Positions 33,294-40,571 of a stretch of DNA of 40,571 nt are shown piece after piece (positions within the stretch are counted from its first letter, which is position 1; each line of letters opens with the position of its first letter). The position numbers and the translations under genes were made by a program. Location: positions 1 to 40,571 of the forward strand of contig JAJEDY010000042.1 of assembly GCA_022821275.1 (NCBI GenBank), written 5' to 3'. Below the pieces are notes generated by a model. The model was not told the origin of the DNA, ran no database searches, and saw only the letters and a program-made list of their open reading frames with translations. The DNA comes from Candidatus Latescibacterota bacterium. GTDB taxonomy: Bacteria > Latescibacterota > UBA2968.

Positions 33294-34532
33294 TTATTCT
33301 ATTTTTGTATAGTCGGACGTGAGCGTTAAACCACCCGACTTCACATTCATAAAGCAGGCAGTTGTTCCCTCGGGCTGCGTGGCGGTTACCACCCACTGAT
33401 CAGCCTTTCTCTTCAGATTTGCAGGTGATTCGAACCACTTTCTGTTACCGGTTATCCCAGTATCAGTAGTTGATATTAGAATGGCCTCATCCAAAGGCCT
33501 TGATGATTCAAAAATCACTGTGAACTGCCCGTTCTCTGTCTCGGACGAAATTTGTCTGGCCCAGGGTTTGCCCTCTTTGACAACGCTGTCTGCGAAGGCA
33601 TAGCTATCCGGCGGTTTCATGCCGGCCTGGTGTCCGTGTCTCATGCCGGGGATCAGGCATACCATGTAGGGTCCAGATACCGTGCGATAGCAGGAGGCCT
33701 GCTTGTCCAATGGAAAGTGCTGATCTCCCGGCCAGGAGAGCCAGAGGGTCGGGGTTTCCACTTTTTTTAAGCGCAGCACAGGATCCCAGACTTCCTTGTA
33801 AAGGGCATTGTTTCCAAGTGCTCTGCCGTATTGATTGGCCGCCTGGGACATGTTCCCGCATCCGTACGTCGGAATCGCAAAAGCAAAGCGGTCGTCGATA
33901 CCGATAACCGTGCTTGCAATAATGCCTCCCCAGGAGATACCCATCAGACCGACTTTCGCACTATCTACCTGCGGCAGGGAACGAAGTAGCGAGTTAGCCA
34001 GGATTGCATCGGCAACGGCGTGATACATCCACTGTTCTTCAATCGGTTTGTCTGAATCACCGTAAATACCTGTGCGAGTTGGTCCTGGCCAGGGATGTTT
34101 TTTCCACCTGTTGCGCCTATTGTCGCCGGGTTTCCCGGAATCCCGTTCATCTATCTGCCCTTCCACTGCGATACTGATTGCCGCGTATCCGCGGGCATTC
34201 CACTTTTCAACCCACTCCTTAAAGGCGGTTCCGCCACCGCCATGGATTAACACAGTCCCCGGGACCTTATGGCTCGACGATGCGTCCTCAGGGATACCGA
34301 TCCAGGCATAGACGCGGGTTGGTTTTCCCTCGTAAATAAGCGCATCAAAGTAGATCGTCTTCAATTCCCCTGCGCCAATACTGACAATTTGCTCTTTTTC
34401 ATTGCGGACAACCGGCGCGTCTGTCAGCTCAGCCAGTGCGAGTATTTTTGTTTCCTCTGTGCGGTAATCAGCTTGCACGCTCAAAGTCCTCAGCATTGCT
34501 GTAAAAATAACCGTCCATTTAATCATTCTCAT
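33294..34532 (-). CDS. secreted alpha/beta hydrolase (acetyl-xylan-esterase-like)
   Basis: About 412 residues from ATG 34532 (MRMIKWTVIF), with a signal peptide ending near SVQA-DYRTE. GISWGG is the nucleophile elbow, GDQHFPLD may give the acid and GMRHGHQ the His. VPGTVLIHGGGGTAFKEWVEKW is the oxyanion strand and turn. These match secreted acetyl-xylan-esterase relatives; a C-terminal beta domain with a WVVTATQPEGT segment follows. The start codon overlaps the stop of a nine-codon leader (MILSQALFK, then TGA) that has its own AAAGAGG ribosome site, so translation may be coupled. The leader is a near copy of the start of the GH-A gene at 37386. It is last of the leftward unit. Confidence 0.85.
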   Translation of the reverse strand: MRMIKWTVIFTAMLRTLSVQADYRTEETKILALAELTDAPVVRNEKEQIVSIGAGELKTIYFDALIYEGKPTRVYAWIGIPEDASSSHKVPGTVLIHGGGGTAFKEWVEKWNARGYAAISIAVEGQIDERDSGKPGDNRRNRWKKHPWPGPTRTGIYGDSDKPIEEQWMYHAVADAILANSLLRSLPQVDSAKVGLMGISWGGIIASTVIGIDDRFAFAIPTYGCGNMSQAANQYGRALGNNALYKEVWDPVLRLKKVETPTLWLSWPGDQHFPLDKQASCYRTVSGPYMVCLIPGMRHGHQAGMKPPDSYAFADSVVKEGKPWARQISSETENGQFTVIFESSRPLDEAILISTTDTGITGNRKWFESPANLKRKADQWVVTATQPEGTTACFMNVKSGGLTLTSDYTKIE

Positions 34533-34534
34533 TT

Positions 34535-34574
34535 GAATAGAGCTTGTGAAAGGATCATAACTGTTTCCTCTTTT
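34535..34574. repeat. duplicated gene-leader sequence, copy A
   Basis: About 40 bases matching 37363-37401 with two substitutions and a one-base insertion across the first 37 positions, including the AAAGAGGA-type ribosome site and the ATG of a leader peptide (MILSQALFK). In copy B the same sequence is the real start of the GH-A-like gene. Confidence 0.8.
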
Positions 34575-34587
34575 CCTTAATCCCGAA

Positions 34588-34734
34588 TTAGTCGAGTCTC
34601 CCTTGATAGCAGGCATCATCCCACAGGGTCGCCTGGAAGCGTGGCTCATTACCCGTTAGTACCGCAACCGCATCCTTGCATGCATCGGTGAAACAGCGTC
34701 GATGGGAATCCGTCTCGAACACAAGAAAGTGCAT
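34588..34734 (-). CDS. 48-residue ORF with strong ribosome site, unknown
   Basis: ATG 34734 lies 6 bases after TTTGGAGGT, a strong ribosome site, and encodes a 48-residue peptide starting MHFLVFETDSHRRCF and containing three Cys/Trp-rich stretches toward its end. No family was recognised. It lies between the BNR gene and the secreted hydrolase, in a segment that appears inserted relative to the related leader at 37363-37424. It may be a small protein or the surviving start of a larger gene cut by rearrangement. Confidence 0.4.
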   Translation of the reverse strand: MHFLVFETDSHRRCFTDACKDAVAVLTGNEPRFQATLWDDACYQGRLD

Positions 34735-34810
34735 GGACTTACCTCCAAATACTTTGCTAATATCAGTTTTGAGGAAAATGGGCGACTGTCTCGCCGATTG
34801 CCTCCCGTGT

Positions 34811-35893
34811 CTATTCACCATTCGACAGCCGTGCGACCTCCCCGTGCAGTCGGGCATTCTCTGTTACGATCTTGCCAGTGCGAACGTCCTCCTCCCTGAA
34901 CTTTGCCATGAAAACCGCTCCGTTTGGAGTGCGATTGTAATCATAAATGATGTAGATTGTTCCATCGCCTGCCTGCACGCCATCGGGATAGGTGACCTTC
35001 TCCCTTTCATCCAGCATGAGTCCGCCCTGCCACGTCTGGCCATCATCGTCGGATACAAACGCCACTAGTTTCTCGCGTCTCGTCTTTTCGGTCATGAATC
35101 CATGCTTGACCAATAACAATGCGCCAGATTTCAAACGACGCACAAAAAACCGGGTGGTCGGATGTGGTATTTTAAGACGTTCAACGGGCGACCAGGTCTT
35201 TCCATGATCGTAAGAAACTGTTTGGCCGATGCCACGGACCCGCACCAGCATCCAGAGTGAGCCATCCTTTCGCTCAACAATCATTGGTTCATCAGGGCCC
35301 CGCAATTCCGCGTTATCAATATTGGCAGTACCGCGAAGCTCGAAAGTCTTGCCCTGATCGCGCGAGGCGTAGACCTTTATGCTGTTATCAGTCTTCCATA
35401 CAGACGAGGTAAAGAGCCAGTCACCATCCGATAGTACCGTTGGTTTGTTCAGCATAATGCCATTGCCCAATCGACGCGGTTTCGACCATGTTGGGTTCTC
35501 AGCATCTGGACTGCTGGTGACAATGGTCCATATGCCGTAACGGCCATCTTGTTGACCAAGACTCTGTCCCCAGAAAACCCACATCCGATCCTGGGGGTCG
35601 ATCCAGATGGAAGCGGACATAGCCCGAACGTCCCTACAGGGCAGTATCATGACTTTTGGATCTGACCAGGTGTGCCCATCGTCATCACTCCGAATCAAGA
35701 CCTGGTAGTTTCGCGGGCTTTCGACATCCCGCCCGTAAACTGCCCACAACCGTCCCTTAGTAGTGCGTTCGATGCCTGGCACGCCCTGTCGTGTGGTCGG
35801 CGGCACATGCTGTTTCCACGGATTGACAATAACCGTCGCCGGTTCGAGTGCAATATCGGCATCACGCTGTTTCTCAGGTTCTGCATCTGTCAT
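34811..35893 (-). CDS. BNR-repeat sialidase-fold protein
   Basis: A 360-residue propeller. The start is ATG 35893 (MTDAEPEKQ) after a TTGAGGAAA ribosome site; ATG 35920 and the longer frame to 35941 would overlap the upstream gene. Asp boxes: RSDDDGHTWSDP, SRDQGKTFELR, SYDHGKTWSPV, SDDDGQTWQGG. DEPMIVERKDGSLWMLVRVR has the motif around a conserved acid in this group, and GVPGIERTTKGRLWAVYGR and VTYPDGVQAGDGTIYIIYDYNR begin and end the propeller in the usual way. No signal peptide. It follows the GH-A-like gene by 41 bases and precedes the 48-residue ORF. Substrate not evident; desulfated glycan fragments are the likely class. Confidence 0.82.
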   Translation of the reverse strand: MTDAEPEKQRDADIALEPATVIVNPWKQHVPPTTRQGVPGIERTTKGRLWAVYGRDVESPRNYQVLIRSDDDGHTWSDPKVMILPCRDVRAMSASIWIDPQDRMWVFWGQSLGQQDGRYGIWTIVTSSPDAENPTWSKPRRLGNGIMLNKPTVLSDGDWLFTSSVWKTDNSIKVYASRDQGKTFELRGTANIDNAELRGPDEPMIVERKDGSLWMLVRVRGIGQTVSYDHGKTWSPVERLKIPHPTTRFFVRRLKSGALLLVKHGFMTEKTRREKLVAFVSDDDGQTWQGGLMLDEREKVTYPDGVQAGDGTIYIIYDYNRTPNGAVFMAKFREEDVRTGKIVTENARLHGEVARLSNGE

Positions 35894-35934
35894 GTTGTTT
35901 TCCTCAATCTGGCAGGTCATGAATGAGAGTCTTC

Positions 35935-37386
35935 TCACCATTTCCTCTTCATCGAAGAATAGACGCCTTCCAATGTTCCGGCCTTTTTATGCCACTCCAA
36001 TGCCTGTTCATTGGCGTCTTTGACATACTTGAGCGCCTCGGTAATGGGCCTGCCCATAGGGTCAAAATATCCGGTCTGGGACTTACCCGTCGCGTCATGC
36101 GTTCCGGCCCAGGTTTCGATATATCCACACGTCTGCCAGCCCAGCATAAAGGGCAGGTTCATGATTCCTTTTAAGTATGTGGCGTACTGCTTGCCTTTAT
36201 CCTCGATTGTGGGGACCTCCACTCCCTTCACCCTATCCATATGGGGGCGTATGAATCCATAGGCGTGATCGCCATTGATGATGGGCTTGCCTGTCTTTTC
36301 ATAAATTTTCCGCAGTTTTTGTTCGTGAGCGGGCGTATAGAAATCGTAATCCTGGATCAGCACCACATCTACGTAATTCTTCACAATATCCCACACCCAA
36401 TCGGGTTGGGGCCTCGCATTTTGAATTTTATCGCCAAAAATCAAATGATTGGGGTCGTGTTTCCTGATGGCATCGTGGTGGGTCTTGAGATAAGCGTCAA
36501 CGATTTTTGCATTCATAAGTGCCTGATCGGTAAAACCCCTTTTGGAATCTCTGGGTAGCCCATACGCGCTTATTTCGAAAAAATCCTCCCATGTATTCAC
36601 ATTTAATCCGTACATTTCCCCGGCCTCCGCAGCGGAAGAATACTGACTTTGTAACACACCAATCCAAACTTTTTTGCCTGGTGTCTTGCCGGGGCGAGAC
36701 AAGATGTCCATGATCCAGGGATGGTGCTCAAAATTTCTAATTGGCTTTCCCAAATTATGAATTGTGTAAGCGGGCAGGTCTTCGTAACTGTATCCCAGCA
36801 GGTATTTTGCATTCTTGTGCTTTGAAGTGTAATTTTTGACAAACTGGTCGAGTTTTTGTTTCCAGGCAGGATCAAACACGTCGGGGTAGCGTTTGTCGGC
36901 TGACCACTGCCTGACCCGTTTGGGGTGAACATGGCTCATTTTCAGCTTGCCGAAATAATACAACTTCAATTCGTTGCAGTAATTCGTGGGCATTGAGAGT
37001 GGATGGTGAAAGGATAGGGTATTGAAACCGTAATCTTTGTGATCTTTAGCTATAATCTCCAGCCAGGTCCTGGCTCCTTCGGACCTGAAATCGACTCTTT
37101 TCCCCTTCATGATCCCTCCGCCAATTTTCTCGACCCAGTGTTCTTTGTTGTAACTGGCAAATCTGGACAAGGGGCCCACGTGATTCATTCCAAGGGGAAT
37201 AAAGGGTTCGCCATCACCGTTGACCATGGTCCAAATTCCTCCTACCTCCTCCAGGTGGACATATTCTTTGTTCCCGATGATTCTAACTGCGTCTTCCTCG
37301 CCGATTTGAGCAAACGAATGACTAAACGCGACTGCACAAAACAAGAAGAGCGTTGTTGCTCTGAATAGAGCGTGTGAAAGTATCAT
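35935..37386 (-). CDS. secreted GH-A-like TIM-barrel glycoside hydrolase (agarase-like)
   Basis: A 483-residue exported protein. The signal peptide covers residues 1-26 (core ATTLFLFCAVAF, cleaved near SFA-QIGEE). PFIPLGMNHVGPLS opens the barrel, GFNTLSFHHPLS is an early strand, LLGYSYEDLPAY holds a candidate acid/base Glu202, DPNHLIFGDK and YVDVVLIQDYDFYTP are later strands, and GKPIINGDHAYG ends at the place where clan GH-A normally has the Glu nucleophile but here has Asp373. The layout resembles agarase-like families. The ATG at 37386 has AGAGGA at good spacing. It lies 168 bases downstream of the beta-helix gene. Activity remains uncertain because of the Asp. Confidence 0.75.
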   Translation of the reverse strand: MILSHALFRATTLFLFCAVAFSHSFAQIGEEDAVRIIGNKEYVHLEEVGGIWTMVNGDGEPFIPLGMNHVGPLSRFASYNKEHWVEKIGGGIMKGKRVDFRSEGARTWLEIIAKDHKDYGFNTLSFHHPLSMPTNYCNELKLYYFGKLKMSHVHPKRVRQWSADKRYPDVFDPAWKQKLDQFVKNYTSKHKNAKYLLGYSYEDLPAYTIHNLGKPIRNFEHHPWIMDILSRPGKTPGKKVWIGVLQSQYSSAAEAGEMYGLNVNTWEDFFEISAYGLPRDSKRGFTDQALMNAKIVDAYLKTHHDAIRKHDPNHLIFGDKIQNARPQPDWVWDIVKNYVDVVLIQDYDFYTPAHEQKLRKIYEKTGKPIINGDHAYGFIRPHMDRVKGVEVPTIEDKGKQYATYLKGIMNLPFMLGWQTCGYIETWAGTHDATGKSQTGYFDPMGRPITEALKYVKDANEQALEWHKKAGTLEGVYSSMKRKW

Positions 37387-37401
37387 AACTGTTCCTCTTT
37401 A
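37363..37401. repeat. duplicated gene-leader sequence, copy B
   Basis: Partner of 34535-34574. Here the ribosome site and ATG drive the GH-A-like gene (first residues MILSHALFR). The adjoining AACTGTCTCGC segment at 37412-37424 also has a counterpart at 34782-34795, about 200 bases away from copy A. Confidence 0.8.
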
Positions 37402-37554
37402 AGGTAAATGAGCAACTGTCTCGCTCTCCTGCGCTACGGTCAAGGCATAGTACGGACACTTGGTTAAGCGTCCGTGTTGTTTTTTGTTATCTTATTTTTG
37501 GGTGGGAAATAAGTTTTGCAGAGAATTCTTGGCAGATAGCGTATCATCAAATGG

Positions 37555-38646
37555 TTAGATTTTATTATTCTCAACAATAACTGATGAACGATCTATTGGA
37601 GCAACATCAATTTCAACAACTAATATCTTTGGGTCGTTGGTATAAAAAACATTGTTCACAACAGTGTTATCCCTCCCTGTTGGAGCAGAGATATTTTTCT
37701 GATCAAGATAGTCCACCCTTACTGGGTCGTCCGTTTTTTTATTTAAAATCTGAATATATCGAGTCAGGTTCTTATTAGATCCGATGAATTTATTATCCTT
37801 TATGATGTTGGCAAATCCCGCTATTTTGACAACTTCTTCATTGTAGGATTTTTCATAACAGTATAGAATATTATTCCGGACGGTTACAAATGAGGCCGCG
37901 TATTTGATATCGATATATTGCCCCAGTAATCCCGGTCCCAATATGCTTTCCTCAATTGTGATATTATGGGCTCTTGCCATTTTTCCTCTTTCTTCAAGCC
38001 CTTTTGATGAACCAATATAAAAGCCTTCTCCTTCATGAGCGTTATAATCTTTATCCAGCCATTCTCCAATATGATGGATTTTCATTCTTCTAAAGGTGTT
38101 ATGGTGACTTTCATTCCTGATAGCTACAGCAGTGTTGTGTGTATGATGTATATGCACATCTTCAATAATATTATGGTGTGATCCCGATCCCAATAAATAT
38201 AAACCGATACGAAAACCATGCGTGTTCCAATACCCCTTGTGTAGAGACACTTTCTTCCCGGTTATTTCTATGCGGGAAATGTTCCAGAACGAGCCACTTA
38301 GTTTGATTGCTACCAAATCCTCTTCCTTTTTTTGGCCAACTGTGGAAATTACGGCATATCGACCCTGGCCTGTGCTGTCTTTTGATGTAAGGGTGATTCT
38401 ATTTTTATCGGACCCATTTGCATGTAGCTTAAAACTCTTATCGATTTCATACACTTTGCCGCCCTGAAGCACAATCGTATCACCCGGCTTGACGGTATCC
38501 AATGCATCGTAAACATCCTTGCTTGTAGCGCATTGATAAATATCGCTAGCGTAAAGCACATTGATATTGGCAATCAACAGGGAAAAGGAAATAATCAAAG
38601 GGGACAAGAGCCGTTTAGGGGCTAAATTGTTAATGACGTTTTTCAT
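37555..38646 (-). CDS. secreted right-handed parallel beta-helix protein (pectate-lyase-like fold)
   Basis: A 363-residue exported protein. The signal peptide covers residues 1-33 (core LLSPLIISFSLLIANINVL, cleaved near YA-SDIY). PGDTIVLQGGKVYEI begins the helix, and coils recur with spaced Asn and His: SGSHHNIIEDVHIHH, NESHHNTFRRMKIHHIG, AHNITIEESILGPG, FVTVRNNILYCYEK, FANIIKDNKFIGS. This is the fold of polysaccharide lyases PL1/PL6 and pectin-acting enzymes, but the exact family is not recognised. The gene is more AT-rich than its neighbours. It lies 21 bases after the APH-like gene on the same strand; the ribosome site (GGGATG) is weak. A lyase role on uronate-rich glycan is likely. Confidence 0.82.
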   Translation of the reverse strand: MKNVINNLAPKRLLSPLIISFSLLIANINVLYASDIYQCATSKDVYDALDTVKPGDTIVLQGGKVYEIDKSFKLHANGSDKNRITLTSKDSTGQGRYAVISTVGQKKEEDLVAIKLSGSFWNISRIEITGKKVSLHKGYWNTHGFRIGLYLLGSGSHHNIIEDVHIHHTHNTAVAIRNESHHNTFRRMKIHHIGEWLDKDYNAHEGEGFYIGSSKGLEERGKMARAHNITIEESILGPGLLGQYIDIKYAASFVTVRNNILYCYEKSYNEEVVKIAGFANIIKDNKFIGSNKNLTRYIQILNKKTDDPVRVDYLDQKNISAPTGRDNTVVNNVFYTNDPKILVVEIDVAPIDRSSVIVENNKI

Positions 38647-38667
38647 ACATCCCGCACCATATCGTTC

Positions 38668-39456
38668 TCAGTCGGCAAAGTCATGGATTCTTTGATATAC
38701 GCTCAATTTGGCCTGGTCCAATTCCTGCCCATACTCCTGGAAGAATAGAGGAATCCACTCATTGCCAAGGTTTCTGCGAATGGTATAACAAACTGCGACG
38801 AAGTCGAGATACCGATCTCCGATTCCCGCATATCCCAAATCAATATAACCGCTCAGGTGGCCATTATGAATCATAATGTTGGGCAGGCAATAATCCCCGT
38901 GGGTGAACACCAGGTCCTCTGGCGGGAGGTCGTCCCGTATGCTGCCCAGTTCGTCCCGAAGAACATTCCTCGTTGCACCATTTGGTATTTGACTGTCCAG
39001 TACGCCTGAGTTTATCAGGTCTGTTGCCCACGCAAAATAGCGTTCCATGCGCCAATCCAATGGGCATGAATCAATCGCTATCGCGTGAATCTCGCGAAGT
39101 CCGTGAGCAAACATGCGTACGAGGCCCGGAATATCACTTTTGGCGTCTTTGTGGATACCAGAGACACCAGCGATTCGGGTCATGAGCAGATACTGAGTAT
39201 TATCCTCTTCGTGGTAGCAAACCACGCGAGGCGCACTCAATTTGCCGTGCAGCCAGGACAGGGCGGCCTGTTCGGCGAGGAGGTCAGACTCCTGCGGCGC
39301 AACAAGCGAATCTCTGACTTTGAGGAACAAGCCGCGCTTACTCGGATGGGTAAATGAGAATACATCGGCGCACGATGCTGTCCTGAGATTGTTGCCATTT
39401 GAGGTGAAACCCTTCAGGTGGACCTGGACTGAATTTGGTAGATCCTGGACTTGCAA
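38668..39456 (-). CDS. aminoglycoside phosphotransferase (APH)-family kinase
   Basis: A 262-residue kinase-like phosphotransferase. LFLKV has the ATP-binding Lys46, FTHGDYCLPN gives the Brenner motif (catalytic Asp188, Asn193), and YIDLGYAGIGDRYLDF gives the metal-binding Asp206. Length and motif order match APH(3')-type enzymes. The start is placed at TTG 39456 because no ATG or GTG lies in frame upstream near it; an AGG stretch precedes it. True resistance cannot be claimed, since the family also phosphorylates sugars and other small molecules. It precedes the beta-helix gene by 21 bases and may share its transcript. To its right lies a truncated gene remnant, so this is near a rearrangement border. 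Confidence 0.87.
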   Translation of the reverse strand: MQVQDLPNSVQVHLKGFTSNGNNLRTASCADVFSFTHPSKRGLFLKVRDSLVAPQESDLLAEQAALSWLHGKLSAPRVVCYHEEDNTQYLLMTRIAGVSGIHKDAKSDIPGLVRMFAHGLREIHAIAIDSCPLDWRMERYFAWATDLINSGVLDSQIPNGATRNVLRDELGSIRDDLPPEDLVFTHGDYCLPNIMIHNGHLSGYIDLGYAGIGDRYLDFVAVCYTIRRNLGNEWIPLFFQEYGQELDQAKLSVYQRIHDFAD

Positions 39457-39537
39457 GGCTAACCTGCCTTCGAGAGTTACTACGAAGCAATTATTCCTAA
39501 AGTAACACTCTCTTTAGTGTGTGAATCTGAGATTCCT

Positions 39538-39633
39538 TCATTTTAAATAGAGGATGCTTGACTTGAAGAACTCAGACCCAAGAATTTGATTCAAGCTGTT
39601 TCCAACATCGCGAAAGTTTTTCACTCCGAGCAT
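39538..39633 (-). pseudogene. truncated start of a tyrosine-phosphatase-like gene
   Basis: Thirty-one codons from ATG 39633 read MLGVKNFRDVGN, then a short helix and SSILYLK before a stop. NFRDVG followed by a leucine-rich stretch and ILY is the opening of Y_phosphatase3-type tyrosine/serine phosphatases, which usually continue with RSG. The catalytic part is absent. It follows the HAD gene by 17 bases, as if it had once been the next gene of that operon. Confidence 0.5.
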
Positions 39634-39650
39634 ATCACCACCCAGTTCAG

Positions 39651-40325
39651 TCAAACCAGGATTCCTCTGGAGACCAGATAGGATTCGAGCGTCTCTACGG
39701 TTGTGTAGTGATGGGTATTCAGCCCAACGGAAATGGCAGTTTCGACGTTTGGCAGCCTGTCGTCGATGAACAGGGATTCCTCTGCAGCAACGCGCATGGT
39801 TCGCAGCACATGTGTGAACGCCCGAGGATCACTCTTGGTGAATCCAGTCTCATATGAATAGAACTGCCGCTCAAAGACCTTCAAAAAAGGGTGATTTTGT
39901 CTGACGAAATAACTCCATTCTCTTGCATGATCTGACAGGATGACTACATCCATCTTCTCTGCCAATGATGTAACGAGTGCGATTGCGCGATTGTCGGATC
40001 GAAGAAGGTTCCGCCTTATAATTTCTTTCATCTCCTCTACAGTGATTGGCCAGGAGTTATCGGAGATTATCTCGCTAAAATACTCGTCCTCCGTTATACG
40101 CCCCACAAACAAAGTTGCGAGCAGATTCCCACCAAAGCATGGCAGGATTTCATCTTGTGGGATTCCCAGTATTGGCTGAAGTTCTACTTCTATTCCGTAC
40201 AGGCCAGAAATAAGTACCTCAGAGAGATCGGAGATGATGAGCCTTATCATAGGGCTGTGATTCTTTCGGCAAATAAGCCTTGTAGTTTCAAAATTAAGAA
40301 TTAAACCTCTGTAGTAAATTTTCAC
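39651..40325 (-). CDS. HAD-superfamily hydrolase
   Basis: Up to 224 residues. The GTG at 40325 overlaps the stop of the upstream trpD-like gene (GTGA), which favours coupling; a start at ATG 40250 (MIRLIISDLSEV) would give 199 residues and fits the family's usual beginning, so the start is uncertain. DLSEV is the nucleophile motif with Asp first, but the usual second Asp or Gly is Ser. VVILSDHAREW is motif II, the Lys of TGFTKSDPRAF motif III and SLFIDDRLPNVETA motif IV. It resembles the YihX-type phosphatase group. The substrate is unknown, and it may serve the pathway of its upstream neighbour. Confidence 0.85.
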   Translation of the reverse strand: MKIYYRGLILNFETTRLICRKNHSPMIRLIISDLSEVLISGLYGIEVELQPILGIPQDEILPCFGGNLLATLFVGRITEDEYFSEIISDNSWPITVEEMKEIIRRNLLRSDNRAIALVTSLAEKMDVVILSDHAREWSYFVRQNHPFLKVFERQFYSYETGFTKSDPRAFTHVLRTMRVAAEESLFIDDRLPNVETAISVGLNTHHYTTVETLESYLVSRGILV

Positions 40326-40571
40326 TCCTGCCTGCTGGACAGTCGCCTATATTCAAAAAAATTCTCTTGGACCAACCCTTTAACAAAGAGATCCTTGCTC
40401 AGATCAAAACCTTCCTTGATCGAATCTGTTCGTCCAAAACAGTAGAAAGCTGCACCGGCATTCAAACAAACCAGATCCAGAATCGGTTCGGGGGTTTGGT
40501 ACTGTAAAAGAGACAGGAAGATTTCTGCATTCTCATCACTATCACCACCTGGAATCTTACTGTAATCCCGT
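40322..40571 (-). CDS. trpD: anthranilate phosphoribosyltransferase-like protein (partial, 3' end only)
   Basis: The last 82 codons of a gene entering from the right edge. The sequence begins with a GGDSDENAEIFLSLL motif and continues with LVCLNAGAAFYCFGRTDSI and a helical end, matching the C-terminal region of TrpD and close relatives (GG-x-x-x-ENA, LNAGAA). The N-terminal part lies outside the window, so a TrpD paralogue with another role cannot be excluded. The stop overlaps the HAD start by GTGA. It marks the transition from accessory glycan genes to more ordinary metabolism. Confidence 0.7.
   Translation of the reverse strand, partial: RDYSKIPGGDSDENAEIFLSLLQYQTPEPILDLVCLNAGAAFYCFGRTDSIKEGFDLSKDLFVKGLVQENFFEYRRLSSRQE

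Noticed and set aside
37452-37480. ACGGAC/GTCCGT hairpin followed by a T-rich run as a terminator
   Set aside because: It points rightward, but no plus-strand gene precedes it; the loop is 12 bases and the stem only 6.
1-40571. CRISPR array, tRNA, rRNA or complete insertion sequence
   Set aside because: No regularly spaced repeats, no cloverleaf or rRNA-like segments and no transposase motifs were recognised by eye.

Overview
The window reads as a chromosomal accessory region of an uncultured, probably marine bacterium that degrades polysaccharides. The dense mix of type I sulfatases, PhyH-type dioxygenases, an M55 peptidase, Gfo/Idh oxidoreductases and BNR propellers recalls Poribacteria- or Latescibacterota-like genomes. 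That placement is inferred from gene content only. No rRNA, tRNA, CRISPR array or complete insertion sequence was seen, and there is no SusC/SusD pair.

Layout: (A) 1-6142, minus strand: a secreted alpha/beta hydrolase cut by the window edge, then three type I sulfatases, one with a C-terminal HEAT-like region. (B) 6290-12366, minus strand: periplasmic binding protein, agmatinase-family enzyme with guanidine-hydrolase-like features, a two-part CbiX-like/DUF362 protein, ABC permease and ABC ATPase. This looks like one uptake-and-hydrolysis operon, most likely for guanidine. (C) 12681-18503, minus strand: PL4-type rhamnogalacturonan lyase, large probable alpha-toroid protein, L-rhamnose mutarotase and BNR_4-type propeller, a compact set for rhamnose-containing polysaccharide. 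(D) 18618-22571: a GC-rich sulfatase (+), a PhyH protein with HGG instead of HxD (-), and an aldehyde dehydrogenase lacking the usual catalytic Glu (+). (E) 22635-27438, minus strand: an alginate-lyase-like/PhyH fusion coupled by ATGA overlap to a sulfatase-fold protein with Thr at the formylglycine position, then a BNR protein. (F) 27483-33285: a sulfatase start remnant, a D-2-hydroxyacid dehydrogenase (+), an M55 peptidase/oxidoreductase/hydrolase operon (-) and a BNR protein (+). (G) 33294-38646, minus strand: secreted beta-helix protein, secreted GH-A-like enzyme, BNR protein, a 48-residue ORF and a secreted esterase-like hydrolase; the leaders of the GH-A and esterase genes are duplicates. 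(H) 38668-40571, minus strand: APH-like kinase, truncated tyrosine-phosphatase start, HAD protein and the 3' end of a trpD-like gene.

Most genes fit one theme: desulfation and cleavage of sulfated, rhamnose- or uronate-containing glycans, with oxidation of the released sugars. Block B is a separate nitrogen-acquisition module. The best candidate for an undescribed system is block B: a guanidine-hydrolase-like enzyme normally thought to need nickel, with no HypA/HypB-type chaperone in the window but a metal-chelatase-like/DUF362 fusion 6 bases downstream of it. Several scars (gene remnants, a leader duplication, a tandem repeat at a fusion joint) show active rearrangement.
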